NCBI GenBank assembly: GCA_963743595.1 | Contig: CAVURW010000281.1 | Span: forward strand, 1 to 25,820 | DNA: 25,820 bases | DNA from: CAVURW01 sp963743595 | Lineage (GTDB): Bacteria > Verrucomicrobiota > Verrucomicrobiia > Methylacidiphilales > UBA1321 | Direction: 5' to 3' | Shown: one piece after another, positions 17,001-24,927 of the stretch | Layout of the letters: each line of letters begins with the position of its first letter | Numbering within the stretch: the first letter of the stretch is position 1 | Made by a program: the position numbers and the translations under genes | The notes under the pieces: generated by a model | Databases searched by the model: none | What the model was told of the DNA's origin: nothing | Seen by the model: only the letters and a program-made list of their open reading frames with translations

Positions 17001-18154
17001 GAGGGATTTTCAAAGGCTGTTGTCAGATCTTGCCGCAAACCACCATTAAAGTTATCGGCGATTACACCGAATGAATCGGTCGTGAAATCGGGGGAATAGA
17101 GATTCGGCGTGGTGGAAAACGTGGAGTAGGTGTTATCGACATACGTCATGCTCGCGAGATTGGGGCAAAATTGCGTAAGAACGGTGGTTCTCACATCATT
17201 AACCCCAGGCAATTCGCTGGTGCTCGTCAGTCCTTCCGCGACAGCCGGAGCTTGGCAGCTGGCGTAGTGGGCGATCGTTTGGCCATAGGTTGAGGTGGCC
17301 GCCAAGTAGGGGTCGGGCACGGTAACTTTCGCTTTGATGCCGTTATCAGAAATCCAATAGGCGAAACTCCCGACACGCTGGGGCGCCGTAGCCAGAGTGC
17401 GATTCGCCATGATGGGAACGACCGGAGCGGAGACGGTGTTTGTCTGTCCGGCCATGGTATTCACAGCACCGGCAATAATATTCGTGGTCGATAACCCCGT
17501 TTCCAGGGGTACCGTCACCGTCCCTTGGTAGGTGACTGTATTCCCACTCGTGGTCCACGTAGAATTCGCTAGGGCGTGTGCCCCTGAATTTAGGTTTGCG
17601 GTGGGATCAGGAATATTCGCTGTTTGGCCGTAAGGCCAGGAGACAAGCCAGTTGACATTCGCATTATTGTAAAGTGTTGTCCGCGTCGTTACTGGGTTTC
17701 CTGCGGCGTCGTAGTCATAGGCCAGAAAGGCATTGGGCGCTTGCGTCGATGTGTTGGTGAATGTACCGATGTAGTCGTTGGTGTTGTTCCTCCAAACCCC
17801 TGTCCAGTAAGCCTGCCCGGAATCGGTGGCGGGAGCGGGCTGGAAATAACCCAGGGCAGTGGGATTGATGGCCGTGGTAATATTCGTTAAAATATCGGCA
17901 CGTGCGGTCGTGCGTTGGTCTTGTCCAGAGCCGTCTTGAAGTTGATTGAGCGCTTCGTTGAGGCCGAATAGCGCATTTTGTCGGGCCAATTCCATCTTGG
18001 CCGCATTGTAGCTAGCCTGAAGTTCAATTTGAGCAAGGACGACCGAAGCCACCAGCAAGATGGTGAGCAGACTGACGACAAGGAGTACCGCGAGGAGGAC
18101 GAAACTACTTTGTGAAGTTCGCCGATTCGTACGCATCTTGCACGATAGAAGCAT
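14057..18154 (-). CDS. Verru_Chthon cassette protein A (giant pseudopilin-like protein, 1365 aa)
   Basis: Residues about 8-60 are a type IV pilin/GspK-like N-terminus: basic head (MRTNRRTSQSSF), a hydrophobic helix (VLLAVLLVVSLLTILLVASV) running into an amphipathic helix (LQASYNAAKMELARQNALFG). The rest is a huge Gly/Asn/Ser/Thr/Tyr-rich extracellular body with a Pro/Thr linker (TPTPPPPPTPTPVPATS) in the middle. The C-terminus (GMGLPGTLTQWDLVQAIAPF, later DAKCWCEATLQRVPEYEY) is the conserved end of the TIGR02600-type Verru_Chthon cassette protein A. Such proteins normally sit with smaller prepilin-like B, C and D proteins. None is adjacent here; only a secreted protein follows. An internal ATG at 18136 (MRTNRR) is an equally likely start. 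Assembly or secretion by a type II/IV-pilus-like machine elsewhere in the genome is inferred. Confidence 0.88.
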   Translation of the reverse strand: MLLSCKMRTNRRTSQSSFVLLAVLLVVSLLTILLVASVVLAQIELQASYNAAKMELARQNALFGLNEALNQLQDGSGQDQRTTARADILTNITTAINPTALGYFQPAPATDSGQAYWTGVWRNNTNDYIGTFTNTSTQAPNAFLAYDYDAAGNPVTTRTTLYNNANVNWLVSWPYGQTANIPDPTANLNSGAHALANSTWTTSGNTVTYQGTVTVPLETGLSTTNIIAGAVNTMAGQTNTVSAPVVPIMANRTLATAPQRVGSFAYWISDNGIKAKVTVPDPYLAATSTYGQTIAHYASCQAPAVAEGLTSTSELPGVNDVRTTVLTQFCPNLASMTYVDNTYSTFSTTPNLYSPDFTTDSFGVIADNFNGGLRQDLTTAFENPSLYQSTFGHTEATDTIKPEAFRKIYSLDAILGTTTTSPVNNFSGANPPEYYELDGLRWDSLFLYYNVYKQNMPSPLFSNLNQKTAYPNWSTSPANGNVPTLNFRAYYEYGCGASGSGNLCIDPIMPKVVSYGQTMGMMLTVPGGTPPPNSYNLQLIGAPYMVLYNPFNVNLSAPPSAANKFPAIEVANNIGGMDSWTINIASSIQGTVSIGPLNFGDNGYNRDSCFPASGTDPAITPGEFRLYALPGTTPIAVTQSYEATAWNATPTPPPPPTPTPVPATSFIVTTASQGFASRSNQMLVSQNIATVNGAYQSIYFDVMGSTSSPTSFSFQASTTDPITIVGGTRLRNNTDYISMPQGYSWPNATGQSNNWNFAQTTQIEPIGSPNFGDWVSRTASFGTVGNFVNTEQLFGTFLDRFYGFSSPSNIVDSTSGTYAYTPNPEISPPLCAYGLNWLSPYSSSLNRDLATSFVDPGSVTAPSQEYQAQSVGSGATAATDTCWGPNSVGRPDPSYGSFSNNQVPLKDLPFEPMISIGQFRNLFINYNYGYASPQTLTMSFNPVGGSYQGGLGSKYVLGYNANQAYLDDNFLANEVLFDSYFFSTVPPATVAAGDLTAWPITVTATGISQAYVTANQPLPNSRLIYYFRAGNPDSPAGTIAPSITDLQVVKNVTNPTNLRLPAANLLINGAFNINSTSVSAWVAQLSGLSGCKVSVQAFNGMTSSSSSIAFSSQPGEVPFFNFLHPVASTSSSSPLNATGSRSAYYPLLRLTSAEIQTLASQIVTQIMTRGPAFTLGDFLNRRLGAADNILTTAGPLQAAIDATPINNTVLGTSSVLGSTSTGSQANGVAVGVQTIATMTTPAGLVVPHIPVTGDTPKAGMGLPGTLTQWDLVQAIAPFIAARSDTFTVRAYGDAVNPATGAVDAKCWCEATLQRVPEYEYSTEAGLPAATSNYSYADPATLYLGNYAFGRRYKIVSFRWLNASQI

Positions 18155-18277
18155 TTACAGCGTCGATTTGCAAGCTATTGGTGGGTGATGTACACAAGTT
18201 TTTGCAGGAAATTTCCGTTCTCATGCACGACTCAGGAACATCTTTACTCGGGATCACGATCATCCGAGTATAGGCTC

Positions 18278-19336
18278 ATGAAATGTGCTCAACTCCTTTT
18301 CCCGATTCTTATGGTCGCCTGCTGCTTGGAGTACGGAATCGCCCAGACTCCAGCGCCAGCTGAGCCGTCACCGACGCCTGCTCCTGTACAGGTTTCCCAG
18401 GAATCGAAACAAAGCCCGCCTTTTCCCATCGATCTCTCTCCCTATTTCACGAGAGCCTTCGTGGAGCCGGATGGTCACGACAGTCGATTCGTCGGTTATT
18501 CAGGACACAAAATCGTCGATGGATTGCCGTTTAACGTGGATGGTGAGTGCCTGCTGTGGGGCAAGAGCAATGCGATGCGTAATAAGGTGTATCCGGAGCA
18601 AGTTACGGGTATCAAGATCGACCGCGCCTTTGAGGAGCTTCACCTACTGCATTGTGTGGAGTGGCGGGAATATAGCGGATGCCCGGTTGCCACGATCCGC
18701 CTGAACTACACGGACGGATCGCATCATGACTTTTCCATCCGATACAATGAACATGTGCTCGATTGGGCGCGGTTGATCACAGAAGAACAGGAAATCGTGA
18801 GCGATCCTGGAACGAAGATTATTCTTAGGAATTCCGGGCCGTTCAGCTCATCGTCGCGCCTTTTCGACACGGTTTTGCACAACCCATTCCCCGCCTTGAA
18901 AGTGGAGTCGATGGATCTGATTTCGACCAAGAGCGCGGCCTCGTACGTTTTGCTCGCAGCGACCGTTTCTGATAAGGACCCGACTCGCGAAGTGACACAA
19001 GCACTTCCCAAAGTGCCGAGCCGCAACTTCAACGGTCGCTTCCGGATACACGTTATTGACCACAAGACGGGCGCTCCTTTGGCCGGGGTGGAAGTTTATC
19101 CCTACATGACAATCGATGACTACGGACTGGTGGCTGACCCGCTTCTCACTGGGGCAGATGGCACCGTAACGATCAAATATCCGACCGCTCACACTGCCGA
19201 GGTGGGGGTGAGCGTTGAGAAATCGGGATATCGATCGATGGGAAAGGATTCGAAGAAGGGAAGCATCCCTTTTGATATGACCCTGGAGATGATTTCCAGC
19301 GGGTCGTTCGATGTTGGCTATCAGAGAGACTTTTAG
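18278..19336 (+). CDS. Secreted two-domain protein (NPCBM-like plus C-terminal beta-sandwich)
   Basis: A 352-aa exported protein. The ATG at 18278 starts a clean signal peptide (MKCAQLLFPILMVACC, then GIAQ); the frame stays open further upstream but that part looks non-coding. A Pro/Ala linker follows (TPAPAEPSPTPAPVQ). The middle domain (GLPFNVDGECLLWGKSNAMR, then HLLHCVEWREYSGCPVATIR) has the look of an NPCBM/galactose-binding-like jelly-roll seen in many Verrucomicrobia secreted proteins. The C-terminal part (FRIHVIDHKTGAPLAGVEVY, then LTGADGTVTIKYP) is a carboxypeptidase-regulatory/Ig-like repeat fold. No enzyme motif is seen, so a binding or structural surface role is inferred. Divergent from cassette protein A across 123 bp, and convergent with the thioredoxin-like gene. 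Confidence 0.72.
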   Translation: MKCAQLLFPILMVACCLEYGIAQTPAPAEPSPTPAPVQVSQESKQSPPFPIDLSPYFTRAFVEPDGHDSRFVGYSGHKIVDGLPFNVDGECLLWGKSNAMRNKVYPEQVTGIKIDRAFEELHLLHCVEWREYSGCPVATIRLNYTDGSHHDFSIRYNEHVLDWARLITEEQEIVSDPGTKIILRNSGPFSSSSRLFDTVLHNPFPALKVESMDLISTKSAASYVLLAATVSDKDPTREVTQALPKVPSRNFNGRFRIHVIDHKTGAPLAGVEVYPYMTIDDYGLVADPLLTGADGTVTIKYPTAHTAEVGVSVEKSGYRSMGKDSKKGSIPFDMTLEMISSGSFDVGYQRDF

Positions 19337-19346
19337 TCGGAAAACG

Positions 19347-19793
19347 CTACTTGAGATCTGCCGTCTCCCAACCGAGCCGCACCCAAACGACCTGACCATC
19401 GTTTAAGAGAAGAGTTACCGGTTGGCCTGGGTAGAGATTTAAATCAAGCAACTGGCCACAGGTTACATTGGGCGGAGGTGGCAGAGACGACGGGTCGGCG
19501 TTCGGTGGGTTGATATCGATCAGCGCCAATTTTAGAGGAGAGATCGTACTTTTTACGTCTTTTACGGCACTGGTGTAGGCCTCCGCCAAGGCTTGGCAAT
19601 GGCTGCACCCGCTGTTGTAGAGCACCACCAGCCAATGTCCCTTCGACAAGTCTGCCTCACACTGAATGGTTTTTTTAGTGGGTGGCCACGAATGGCCGAC
19701 CCAAGCCGAGGGGTCAACGTGCGGCGCTTCCGCTAAACCGACCGCGTTTGAGAGGCCTATTAAGACGATTCCCCAGATAAGACGAGTGCGCAT
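19347..19793 (-). CDS. Exported thioredoxin-fold protein with CSHC motif
   Basis: A 148-aa protein with a signal peptide (LIWGIVLIGLSNAVGLAEA) and a thioredoxin-type core. The redox motif is CSHC at 63-66 (VVLYNSGCSHCQALAEAY). A cis-proline lies at 125 (YPGQPVTLLLNDGQVVW), and further cysteines at 45 and 112 may form a structural disulfide. It may act as an extracytoplasmic thiol-disulfide enzyme; substrate unknown. It is short on helices compared with full thioredoxins. Its stop is 10 bases from the stop of the convergent secreted protein gene. No other redox partner (such as DsbD) is in the window. Confidence 0.78.
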   Translation of the reverse strand: MRTRLIWGIVLIGLSNAVGLAEAPHVDPSAWVGHSWPPTKKTIQCEADLSKGHWLVVLYNSGCSHCQALAEAYTSAVKDVKSTISPLKLALIDINPPNADPSSLPPPPNVTCGQLLDLNLYPGQPVTLLLNDGQVVWVRLGWETADLK

Positions 19794-19841
19794 AGCTCTC
19801 TGATGTTCTCACAATTCTTTTACAAAGTTTAGGCAATTCGG

Positions 19842-20276
19842 ATGACAACTGTACTGCGGGCTTATGTCACGTTATGCCGCATGAAACCATTACATTTAAG
19901 TAAGAATCAAGGGTTCCGATCACCACCGAGAACCGCCTTGATGGTCAAACCCAGTCTGTTTTCAGACGTTCGAGTGCAGGCGGCGATTATGTTCACTGTC
20001 GGAATCAGCGCCATTGTCCTCTGGAATATAGGAATGAAACACATGGGTCCCTACTCGATCACATACACGATCGAGTATGGGCTCTTTTTCACCTTCCTAG
20101 CTGGGTTAGGGTGGGGTCTCTTCAAGATCGGGCGAGGGGTCATGAATATCTGGCGTGGCGAACCGGGCGTGCTGGACATCTTGGGTGGCGTCTTCTTTTG
20201 TGTGGCACCGACCTTGGTTTACAATGTTTTTCAGGGCTTCAACTCCCAAACTATTCCTCTATCTGCGTGCGGTTAG
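19842..20276 (+). CDS. Small membrane protein, unknown function
   Basis: A frame of up to 144 aa with three hydrophobic segments: about 46-66 (VQAAIMFTVGISAIVLWNIG), 75-98 (GLFFTFLAGLGWGLFKIG) and 113-131 (ILGGVFFCVAPTLVYNVFQ). The start is uncertain: 19842, 19881 and 19941 (MVKPSLFSDV, just before the first segment) are all in frame, and none has a strong ribosome-binding site. I favour 19941 on topology but give the longest form. I do not recognise the family. It precedes the DUF1326 gene by 128 bp on the same strand. Confidence 0.55.
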   Translation: MTTVLRAYVTLCRMKPLHLSKNQGFRSPPRTALMVKPSLFSDVRVQAAIMFTVGISAIVLWNIGMKHMGPYSITYTIEYGLFFTFLAGLGWGLFKIGRGVMNIWRGEPGVLDILGGVFFCVAPTLVYNVFQGFNSQTIPLSACG

Positions 20277-20404
20277 AACTCGAGTAGAACTGGTATCTTT
20301 AATGCAGCGAAGTCTACTGGTTCAAGGGTTACAGCGGTGAAACGTGATTTTTAGCAACTTTCGGTTATGGTTCGTGTTAGCAGAAACCAACGGAGGCATT
20401 AATC

Positions 20405-21151
20405 ATGAAATATTCACCGATGATTCGACTGGGTTTGGTCTTAATGACCGGTGCTGGGATATTTGGCGTGGGTGCAAACGCGGCCTTTTTCGGGATTGAA
20501 AAAGAGGTGACTCCTGCGGGGCGCGTGGCTGAGTTGCACTCATGCGAGCTCTACACCGGCGGCTGTACGTGCTCGTCTGAGGAGACGATGGACGGCCGTT
20601 ACCTGCTCCGTGTGTGGCAATTCGATCGCGGCACCGTAAACGGGCAAAATCTAGCCGGATTGAGTGTGGGGGTTCTTCAGGTCGGTTCCGAAAATTTGGC
20701 GGAGAAAGAGAGTTCGCTCAAGGGTGAAGGAATTAAGACGGTGGCCTATTTGCCGGAATCGGCTACGGACGCGCAACGTACGGCTCTTTCGAAATGGGTT
20801 CAGGAAACGATGGGCACCGCTGTGCAAGAACGCATTGTCCCCTTGGTGGCCGATATCCAACAAGATCACACGGTGATTTCGGCTGGCGATGCCATTCAAG
20901 TGCATGGAATTGTGCCGTTGCCCTGTGATAACGGTGCGGCGTGCGGGGAATCGCTCTGGTACACCCCTCGTAGCGAGACGACTGGATTTTTGGTCGATAC
21001 TACCGAAAAAGTTAGCATTCAAGAACCGAAGCTGGAACTGAATTGGAAAGATCACGGGCGTCGGACACTGTTCGTTGGCTACTTCGGACAATCAGCGCCC
21101 TCAGGAGTTCAACTCTGCGGCGGCATGATCGTTGCCGAAAACACGCCGTAA
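20405..21151 (+). CDS. Exported DUF1326-family protein
   Basis: A 248-aa protein with a signal peptide (LGLVLMTGAGIFGVGANAAF) and the DUF1326 pattern: AELHSCELYTGGCTCSSEET, GRYLLRVWQFDRGTVNGQNL, and a later LPESATDAQRTALSKWV. The family is of unknown function and often found near redox enzymes or in the periplasm. The start is set by GGAGG at 20392-20396, eight bases ahead of the ATG. Five cysteines, three of them in the conserved HSCELYTGGCTC motif, could bind a metal or form disulfides. It is 20 bp upstream of the molybdenum hydroxylase small-subunit gene, so the genes are probably co-transcribed and it may serve that enzyme. Confidence 0.78.
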   Translation: MKYSPMIRLGLVLMTGAGIFGVGANAAFFGIEKEVTPAGRVAELHSCELYTGGCTCSSEETMDGRYLLRVWQFDRGTVNGQNLAGLSVGVLQVGSENLAEKESSLKGEGIKTVAYLPESATDAQRTALSKWVQETMGTAVQERIVPLVADIQQDHTVISAGDAIQVHGIVPLPCDNGAACGESLWYTPRSETTGFLVDTTEKVSIQEPKLELNWKDHGRRTLFVGYFGQSAPSGVQLCGGMIVAENTP

Positions 21152-21171
21152 TCAGTTCCTTCAAAATTCCC

Positions 21172-21843
21172 ATGGAGACTACACCCGAAAGTAAAGCTCT
21201 CGTTGACCGTCGTCGATTTTTGCAGGGGATTTCCGCCGCTGCTGCTGTTATCGGCGCATCTCGGGCACAGGCTGTCGCAGAAAGCGTTAGCCAAGTTGTC
21301 GGTCTGCCGGATCAGACGAAGAGTCCGGAAGCGGCAGGACCGGGCGCGGTTGCCGTAAAGCTGAACATCAACGGTCAATCGGTGGATTACACCATAGAGC
21401 CGAGAGTCACGCTGCTGGATGCCCTGCGTAATTACAACACGATTACCGGTGCCAAAGAGGGGTGCGACCGGGCGACCTGCGGCGCCTGTTCGGTGCTCAT
21501 GGACGGTAAACTGGTCTATGCCTGCATGGTGCTGGCGATCGATGCTCAAGGGCATGAAATCATCACGGTGGAAGGTCTGGCGAAGGACGGGAAACTCACG
21601 ACGGTTCAAAAGGAATTTGTAGCCTGCGACGCGCTGATGTGTGGCTATTGTACACCCGGTTTTGTGATGGCGGTGACCGCCCTTCTTCAAACCAACCCGA
21701 AGCCGACCGCAGATGAGGTGAAGACGGCGTGCTCCGGGAATTTATGTCGATGCGGCACCTATCCGCACATCGTTCGGGCGGCTCTTCGCGCCAGTGGCGT
21801 TGAAATGCCTGGAACGACCCTCGTTGACACGAAGATGGTTTAA
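21172..21843 (+). CDS. Tat-exported 2x[2Fe-2S] subunit of a molybdenum hydroxylase (PaoA-like)
   Basis: This 223-aa electron-transfer subunit belongs to the xanthine dehydrogenase/aldehyde oxidase family. The N-terminus has a twin-arginine signal (DRRRFLQGISAAAAVIGASR), so the folded complex is probably exported with it. The plant-type ferredoxin cluster uses Cys98, Cys103, Cys106 and Cys118 (EGCDRATCGACSVLMDGKLV). The second cluster uses Cys157, Cys160, Cys192 and Cys194 (CGYCTPGF; SGNLCRCGTYPHI). Length and layout match E. coli PaoA of the periplasmic aldehyde oxidoreductase PaoABC. The ATG at 21172 is chosen because it leaves the Tat motif near the N-terminus; its ribosome-binding site is weak. 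It is 21 bp ahead of the large-subunit gene. Confidence 0.93.
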   Translation: METTPESKALVDRRRFLQGISAAAAVIGASRAQAVAESVSQVVGLPDQTKSPEAAGPGAVAVKLNINGQSVDYTIEPRVTLLDALRNYNTITGAKEGCDRATCGACSVLMDGKLVYACMVLAIDAQGHEIITVEGLAKDGKLTTVQKEFVACDALMCGYCTPGFVMAVTALLQTNPKPTADEVKTACSGNLCRCGTYPHIVRAALRASGVEMPGTTLVDTKMV

Positions 21844-21864
21844 CGGACTTAAACGGAAACAAAA

Positions 21865-23946
21865 ATGCCCTGGCCAACAACACTAAAGTATCTGGGTAAG
21901 CCGCTCCCACGGCTGGATGCGGTGCCGAAGGTGACCGGCGCGGCTAAATACGCTTCAGACGTGCACCCAGACGGCTTGCTTTACGGAATGATTTTGCGGT
22001 CGAAATGGCCGGCGGCGAAAATCACTAAGATCGATTTAGCGCCGGCTCAAAATATTCCGGGCGTGAAAGCGACCATCCTCGCGGGTGGGAATCAGCCGAA
22101 TGTGCGGTTCTACGGTCAGGAACTTGCTGCAGTCGCCGCTGAGACGAGACAGGCGTGTCTGGACGCTCTTCGCGCCATCGTTGTTGAGGCTGACCCTCTT
22201 CCTTTTGTCGTCCACGAAGCCGATGCGATGCAGCCCGATTCTCCGCAAGTGTTTCAAGGCAGGCAAAACCTGAGCGATCCTGAAGTTAGGGAGCAGGGGC
22301 AAGTCGACGCCGCATTTGGCAGTGCCGCAGGCGTTGTTGAACTCGAATTCGCCACGCCCGTGCAGATGCATCATCCCATGGAGACGCACGGATTGACTGC
22401 TGCAATTTCCGGCGGTCAACTGACGGCGTGGGCTTCCACGCAAGGGATTTTCAGTGTGCGCGAGGGTCTGGCCGGCCACTTAGGGCTTCAACAGAATAAT
22501 GTTCAGGTAATCTGCGATTACATGGGCGGCGGGTTTGGATCGAAGTTCGGTCCGGGTGCTGAGGGCGGTCTCGCTGCGAAACTCTCTCAGATCGCTGGGC
22601 GTCCCGTTAAAATGATGCTCACCCGGATGGACGAGGGCTTAGCGGTGGGAAATCGGCCTTCGTCGCAACAAAAGCTCAAGATCGCCGCCGATGCGAACGG
22701 TAAACTGGTGGCGTTTTCAAATGAGGTGGTGGGTACGGCCGGAGTGGGTGGGGGCGGTAATACGGCTGGCGGCGGCGGTGGTGCGGATGTTGAGACTCCC
22801 TACATCTACCGCGTACCGAATTCACGGGTCACCATACGGGCGGTGGCCGTAAACGCCGGAGCCGCGCGTGCCTTCCGCGCCCCGCGTCATCCCCAGGGCT
22901 CGGCTTCCATGGAAGCGGCGATGGATGATCTGGCCGTGAAAATGGGGCTAGATCCACTCGCTTTCCGGCTAGGCAATGATGAATCCCAAGTGCGGCGTCG
23001 TGAGCTGGAGATTGGTCGCGATCGCTTCGGCTGGAACGCGAAGTACAAAAAACCGGGAACTTCGCCCGGACCCGTTAAAACAGGAATCGGTTGCGCCGGT
23101 TCGACTTGGGGTGGTGGCGGTCATGGCACTCAGGCCGAGATGACGATCAACCCGGACGGCACCGTAGAAGTGCGATGTGGCACGCAGGACTTGGGTACGG
23201 GCTCCCGAACGGTGGTGGGCCTCGTCGCGGCGGAGGCTTTGCAACTCGATCCCTCCATGATTCACGTGCGGATCGGCGACACGAATTTTCCACCCTCCGG
23301 TGGTAGCGGCGGCAGCACGACAACTGCTTCCGTAGCTCCAGCGATCTGGGACGCGTGCCAGAACGGATTGACTGAGCTCTCGAAACAAACCGGCACCCCG
23401 GTCGATCAGATTCTGGCGAACTGGAGCGCGGCTTGCCGGAATCTGGGGGTGAATCCGATTCGCGCCAGTGGCAAATGGCAAGAACATCTCTCTTCCAATG
23501 GCTGCGGCGGTGTTCACTTCGCGGAGGTTACAGTCGATGTCGAAACGGGATATATTCGCGTAACGAAGATGCTCGCCGTTCACGATTGCGGCCTCGTCGT
23601 GAATCCCATGACGTTGACCAGCCAGATTAATGGCGGTGTTTTAATGGGCATGAGCTACGCGCTTTACGAAGAGCGGGTGCTCGACAAAAAGAGCGGGGTG
23701 CTGCTGAACACGAGTTTTGATTCCTACAAGATCGCGAATATTGCCGATTGCCCCGACATCGAAGTCGTGATTGTCGATATGCCCGAGCGCGGCGTGATCG
23801 GTGTCGCCGAGACCACGAATGTCCCGGCAGGCTCCGCGATTTCCAACGCCGTGGCCAACGCCATAGGCACGCGCGTTCACAGTTTCCCCATCACCCCCAG
23901 AAAAGTGCTCGCCGCGCTGGGTAAAGTTCCAAATAAAACAGCATGA
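21865..23946 (+). CDS. Molybdopterin-binding large subunit of a molybdenum hydroxylase (PaoC-like)
   Basis: The 693-aa catalytic subunit binds the Mo-pterin cofactor and hydroxylates aldehydes or N-heterocycles with water. The N-terminal substrate domain begins GKPLPRLDAVPKVTGAAKYA. Cofactor loops are present: CDYMGGGFGSKFG, AFRAPRHPQGSASMEAAMDD, and GTQDLGTGSRTVV. The active-site base is Glu649 in GVIGVAETTNVPAGSA. It has no signal of its own, as expected for a subunit carried out by the Tat-tagged partner. A glycine-rich loop (GVGGGGNTAGGGGGADV) stands out. The protein is somewhat shorter than E. coli PaoC (732 aa). Its stop overlaps the FAD-subunit start (ATGA at 23943-23946). The specific substrate cannot be read from sequence; an aldehyde is likely from the Pao-like composition. 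Confidence 0.92.
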   Translation: MPWPTTLKYLGKPLPRLDAVPKVTGAAKYASDVHPDGLLYGMILRSKWPAAKITKIDLAPAQNIPGVKATILAGGNQPNVRFYGQELAAVAAETRQACLDALRAIVVEADPLPFVVHEADAMQPDSPQVFQGRQNLSDPEVREQGQVDAAFGSAAGVVELEFATPVQMHHPMETHGLTAAISGGQLTAWASTQGIFSVREGLAGHLGLQQNNVQVICDYMGGGFGSKFGPGAEGGLAAKLSQIAGRPVKMMLTRMDEGLAVGNRPSSQQKLKIAADANGKLVAFSNEVVGTAGVGGGGNTAGGGGGADVETPYIYRVPNSRVTIRAVAVNAGAARAFRAPRHPQGSASMEAAMDDLAVKMGLDPLAFRLGNDESQVRRRELEIGRDRFGWNAKYKKPGTSPGPVKTGIGCAGSTWGGGGHGTQAEMTINPDGTVEVRCGTQDLGTGSRTVVGLVAAEALQLDPSMIHVRIGDTNFPPSGGSGGSTTTASVAPAIWDACQNGLTELSKQTGTPVDQILANWSAACRNLGVNPIRASGKWQEHLSSNGCGGVHFAEVTVDVETGYIRVTKMLAVHDCGLVVNPMTLTSQINGGVLMGMSYALYEERVLDKKSGVLLNTSFDSYKIANIADCPDIEVVIVDMPERGVIGVAETTNVPAGSAISNAVANAIGTRVHSFPITPRKVLAALGKVPNKTA

Positions 23947-24926
23947 AAGCTTTTCGATACATATCCGCTCAAAGTTGTAATGAGGCGCAACAGGCTGTCG
24001 GTTCCGCGTCCGGGAACGGTAAGTTTTTGGCCGGTGGGATCGATTTGCTCGCCGAAATGAAAGATTACATCGTCACACCGGAACTCCTGGTCGACGTGAA
24101 GCGGGTGAAAGATTTTGATAAGACTGCCATTGGCGACGAGTCCGTGACCATCAGCGGCTTGGCGCATGTGGCCGAAATCGCTGCGGATAGCGATCTGGCC
24201 AAGCTTTTTCCTGGAATGATTCAGGCCGCAGGGGAGATCGGTTCGCCACAGATTCGGAACGTGGCCACGCTTGGCGGTAATTTGCTTCAACACTCCCGCT
24301 GCTGGTACTATCGCCAGCGTGATTTGACCTGCCTGCGGCGTGGCGGTGATTCCTGCCCCGCAGCGGAGGGTGACAACCGTTATCTGGCGATTTTTACGGG
24401 CTGTGCGTGCATCAGCACCGTTGTTTCGAACATGTCGGTCATTTTGACGGCGCTCGATGCTAAGGTGAATGTCATTCCTGCGGTCGGGGGCGCGAAGAAA
24501 ACACTCTCGATGGAAGCTCTCTACGCGAATGCCTGGACCGATCCGAAAGTGCCGCATTCGCTGGACAATGGCGATCTCGTTACCGGCGTTTCGGTGCCGA
24601 CGCTGCGCAAGCGGAGCGTTTACCTGCAACAGAGCGAGAAACGGTCGTTCGATTGGGCCCTGGTCAGCTGCGGCGTGGCGGGAAACGTTTCTAATGGAAC
24701 GTTTTCAAACGTACGCGTGGTGCTCGGAGCTTCCGCACCGGTGCCTTATCAGGTGCCCGCTGTAAACGCGTTTTTAGAAGGGAAACCGGTGAACGAGGAG
24801 TCGGTTTCCGCAGCTGCAAAAATGATGGTGGAAGCAGCGAAACCTCTGGCAGAAAACGGCTATAAAGTGCCGCTGGCGCAGACCCTAATCCGGCGCGCGC
24901 TTCTGGCAATGGGAGCAACGACCTAA
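23943..24926 (+). CDS. FAD subunit with extra [4Fe-4S] site of a molybdenum hydroxylase (PaoB-like)
   Basis: This 327-aa subunit passes electrons from the Fe-S subunit to FAD and an acceptor. It has the FAD-binding motifs FLAGGIDLLAEMK (28-40) and NVATLGGNLLQ (106-116). Between them and the C-terminal domain is an insert with four spaced cysteines: Cys120 (SRCWYY), Cys130 (LTCLRR), Cys138 (DSCPA) and Cys154/156 (FTGCACIST). This matches the [4Fe-4S] insert of E. coli PaoB and sets it apart from plain xanthine dehydrogenase FAD subunits. The start is translationally coupled to the large subunit (4-base overlap). The order here, Fe-S, Mo, FAD, differs from E. coli paoA-paoB-paoC. No XdhC/PaoD-type cofactor-insertion chaperone is found in the window. 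Confidence 0.92.
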   Translation: MKAFRYISAQSCNEAQQAVGSASGNGKFLAGGIDLLAEMKDYIVTPELLVDVKRVKDFDKTAIGDESVTISGLAHVAEIAADSDLAKLFPGMIQAAGEIGSPQIRNVATLGGNLLQHSRCWYYRQRDLTCLRRGGDSCPAAEGDNRYLAIFTGCACISTVVSNMSVILTALDAKVNVIPAVGGAKKTLSMEALYANAWTDPKVPHSLDNGDLVTGVSVPTLRKRSVYLQQSEKRSFDWALVSCGVAGNVSNGTFSNVRVVLGASAPVPYQVPAVNAFLEGKPVNEESVSAAAKMMVEAAKPLAENGYKVPLAQTLIRRALLAMGATT

Positions 24927-24927
24927 T

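Noticed and set aside
22969..23583. A 204-codon minus-strand open frame
   Set aside because: It is antisense to the conserved molybdopterin loops of the large subunit and shows no domain signature.
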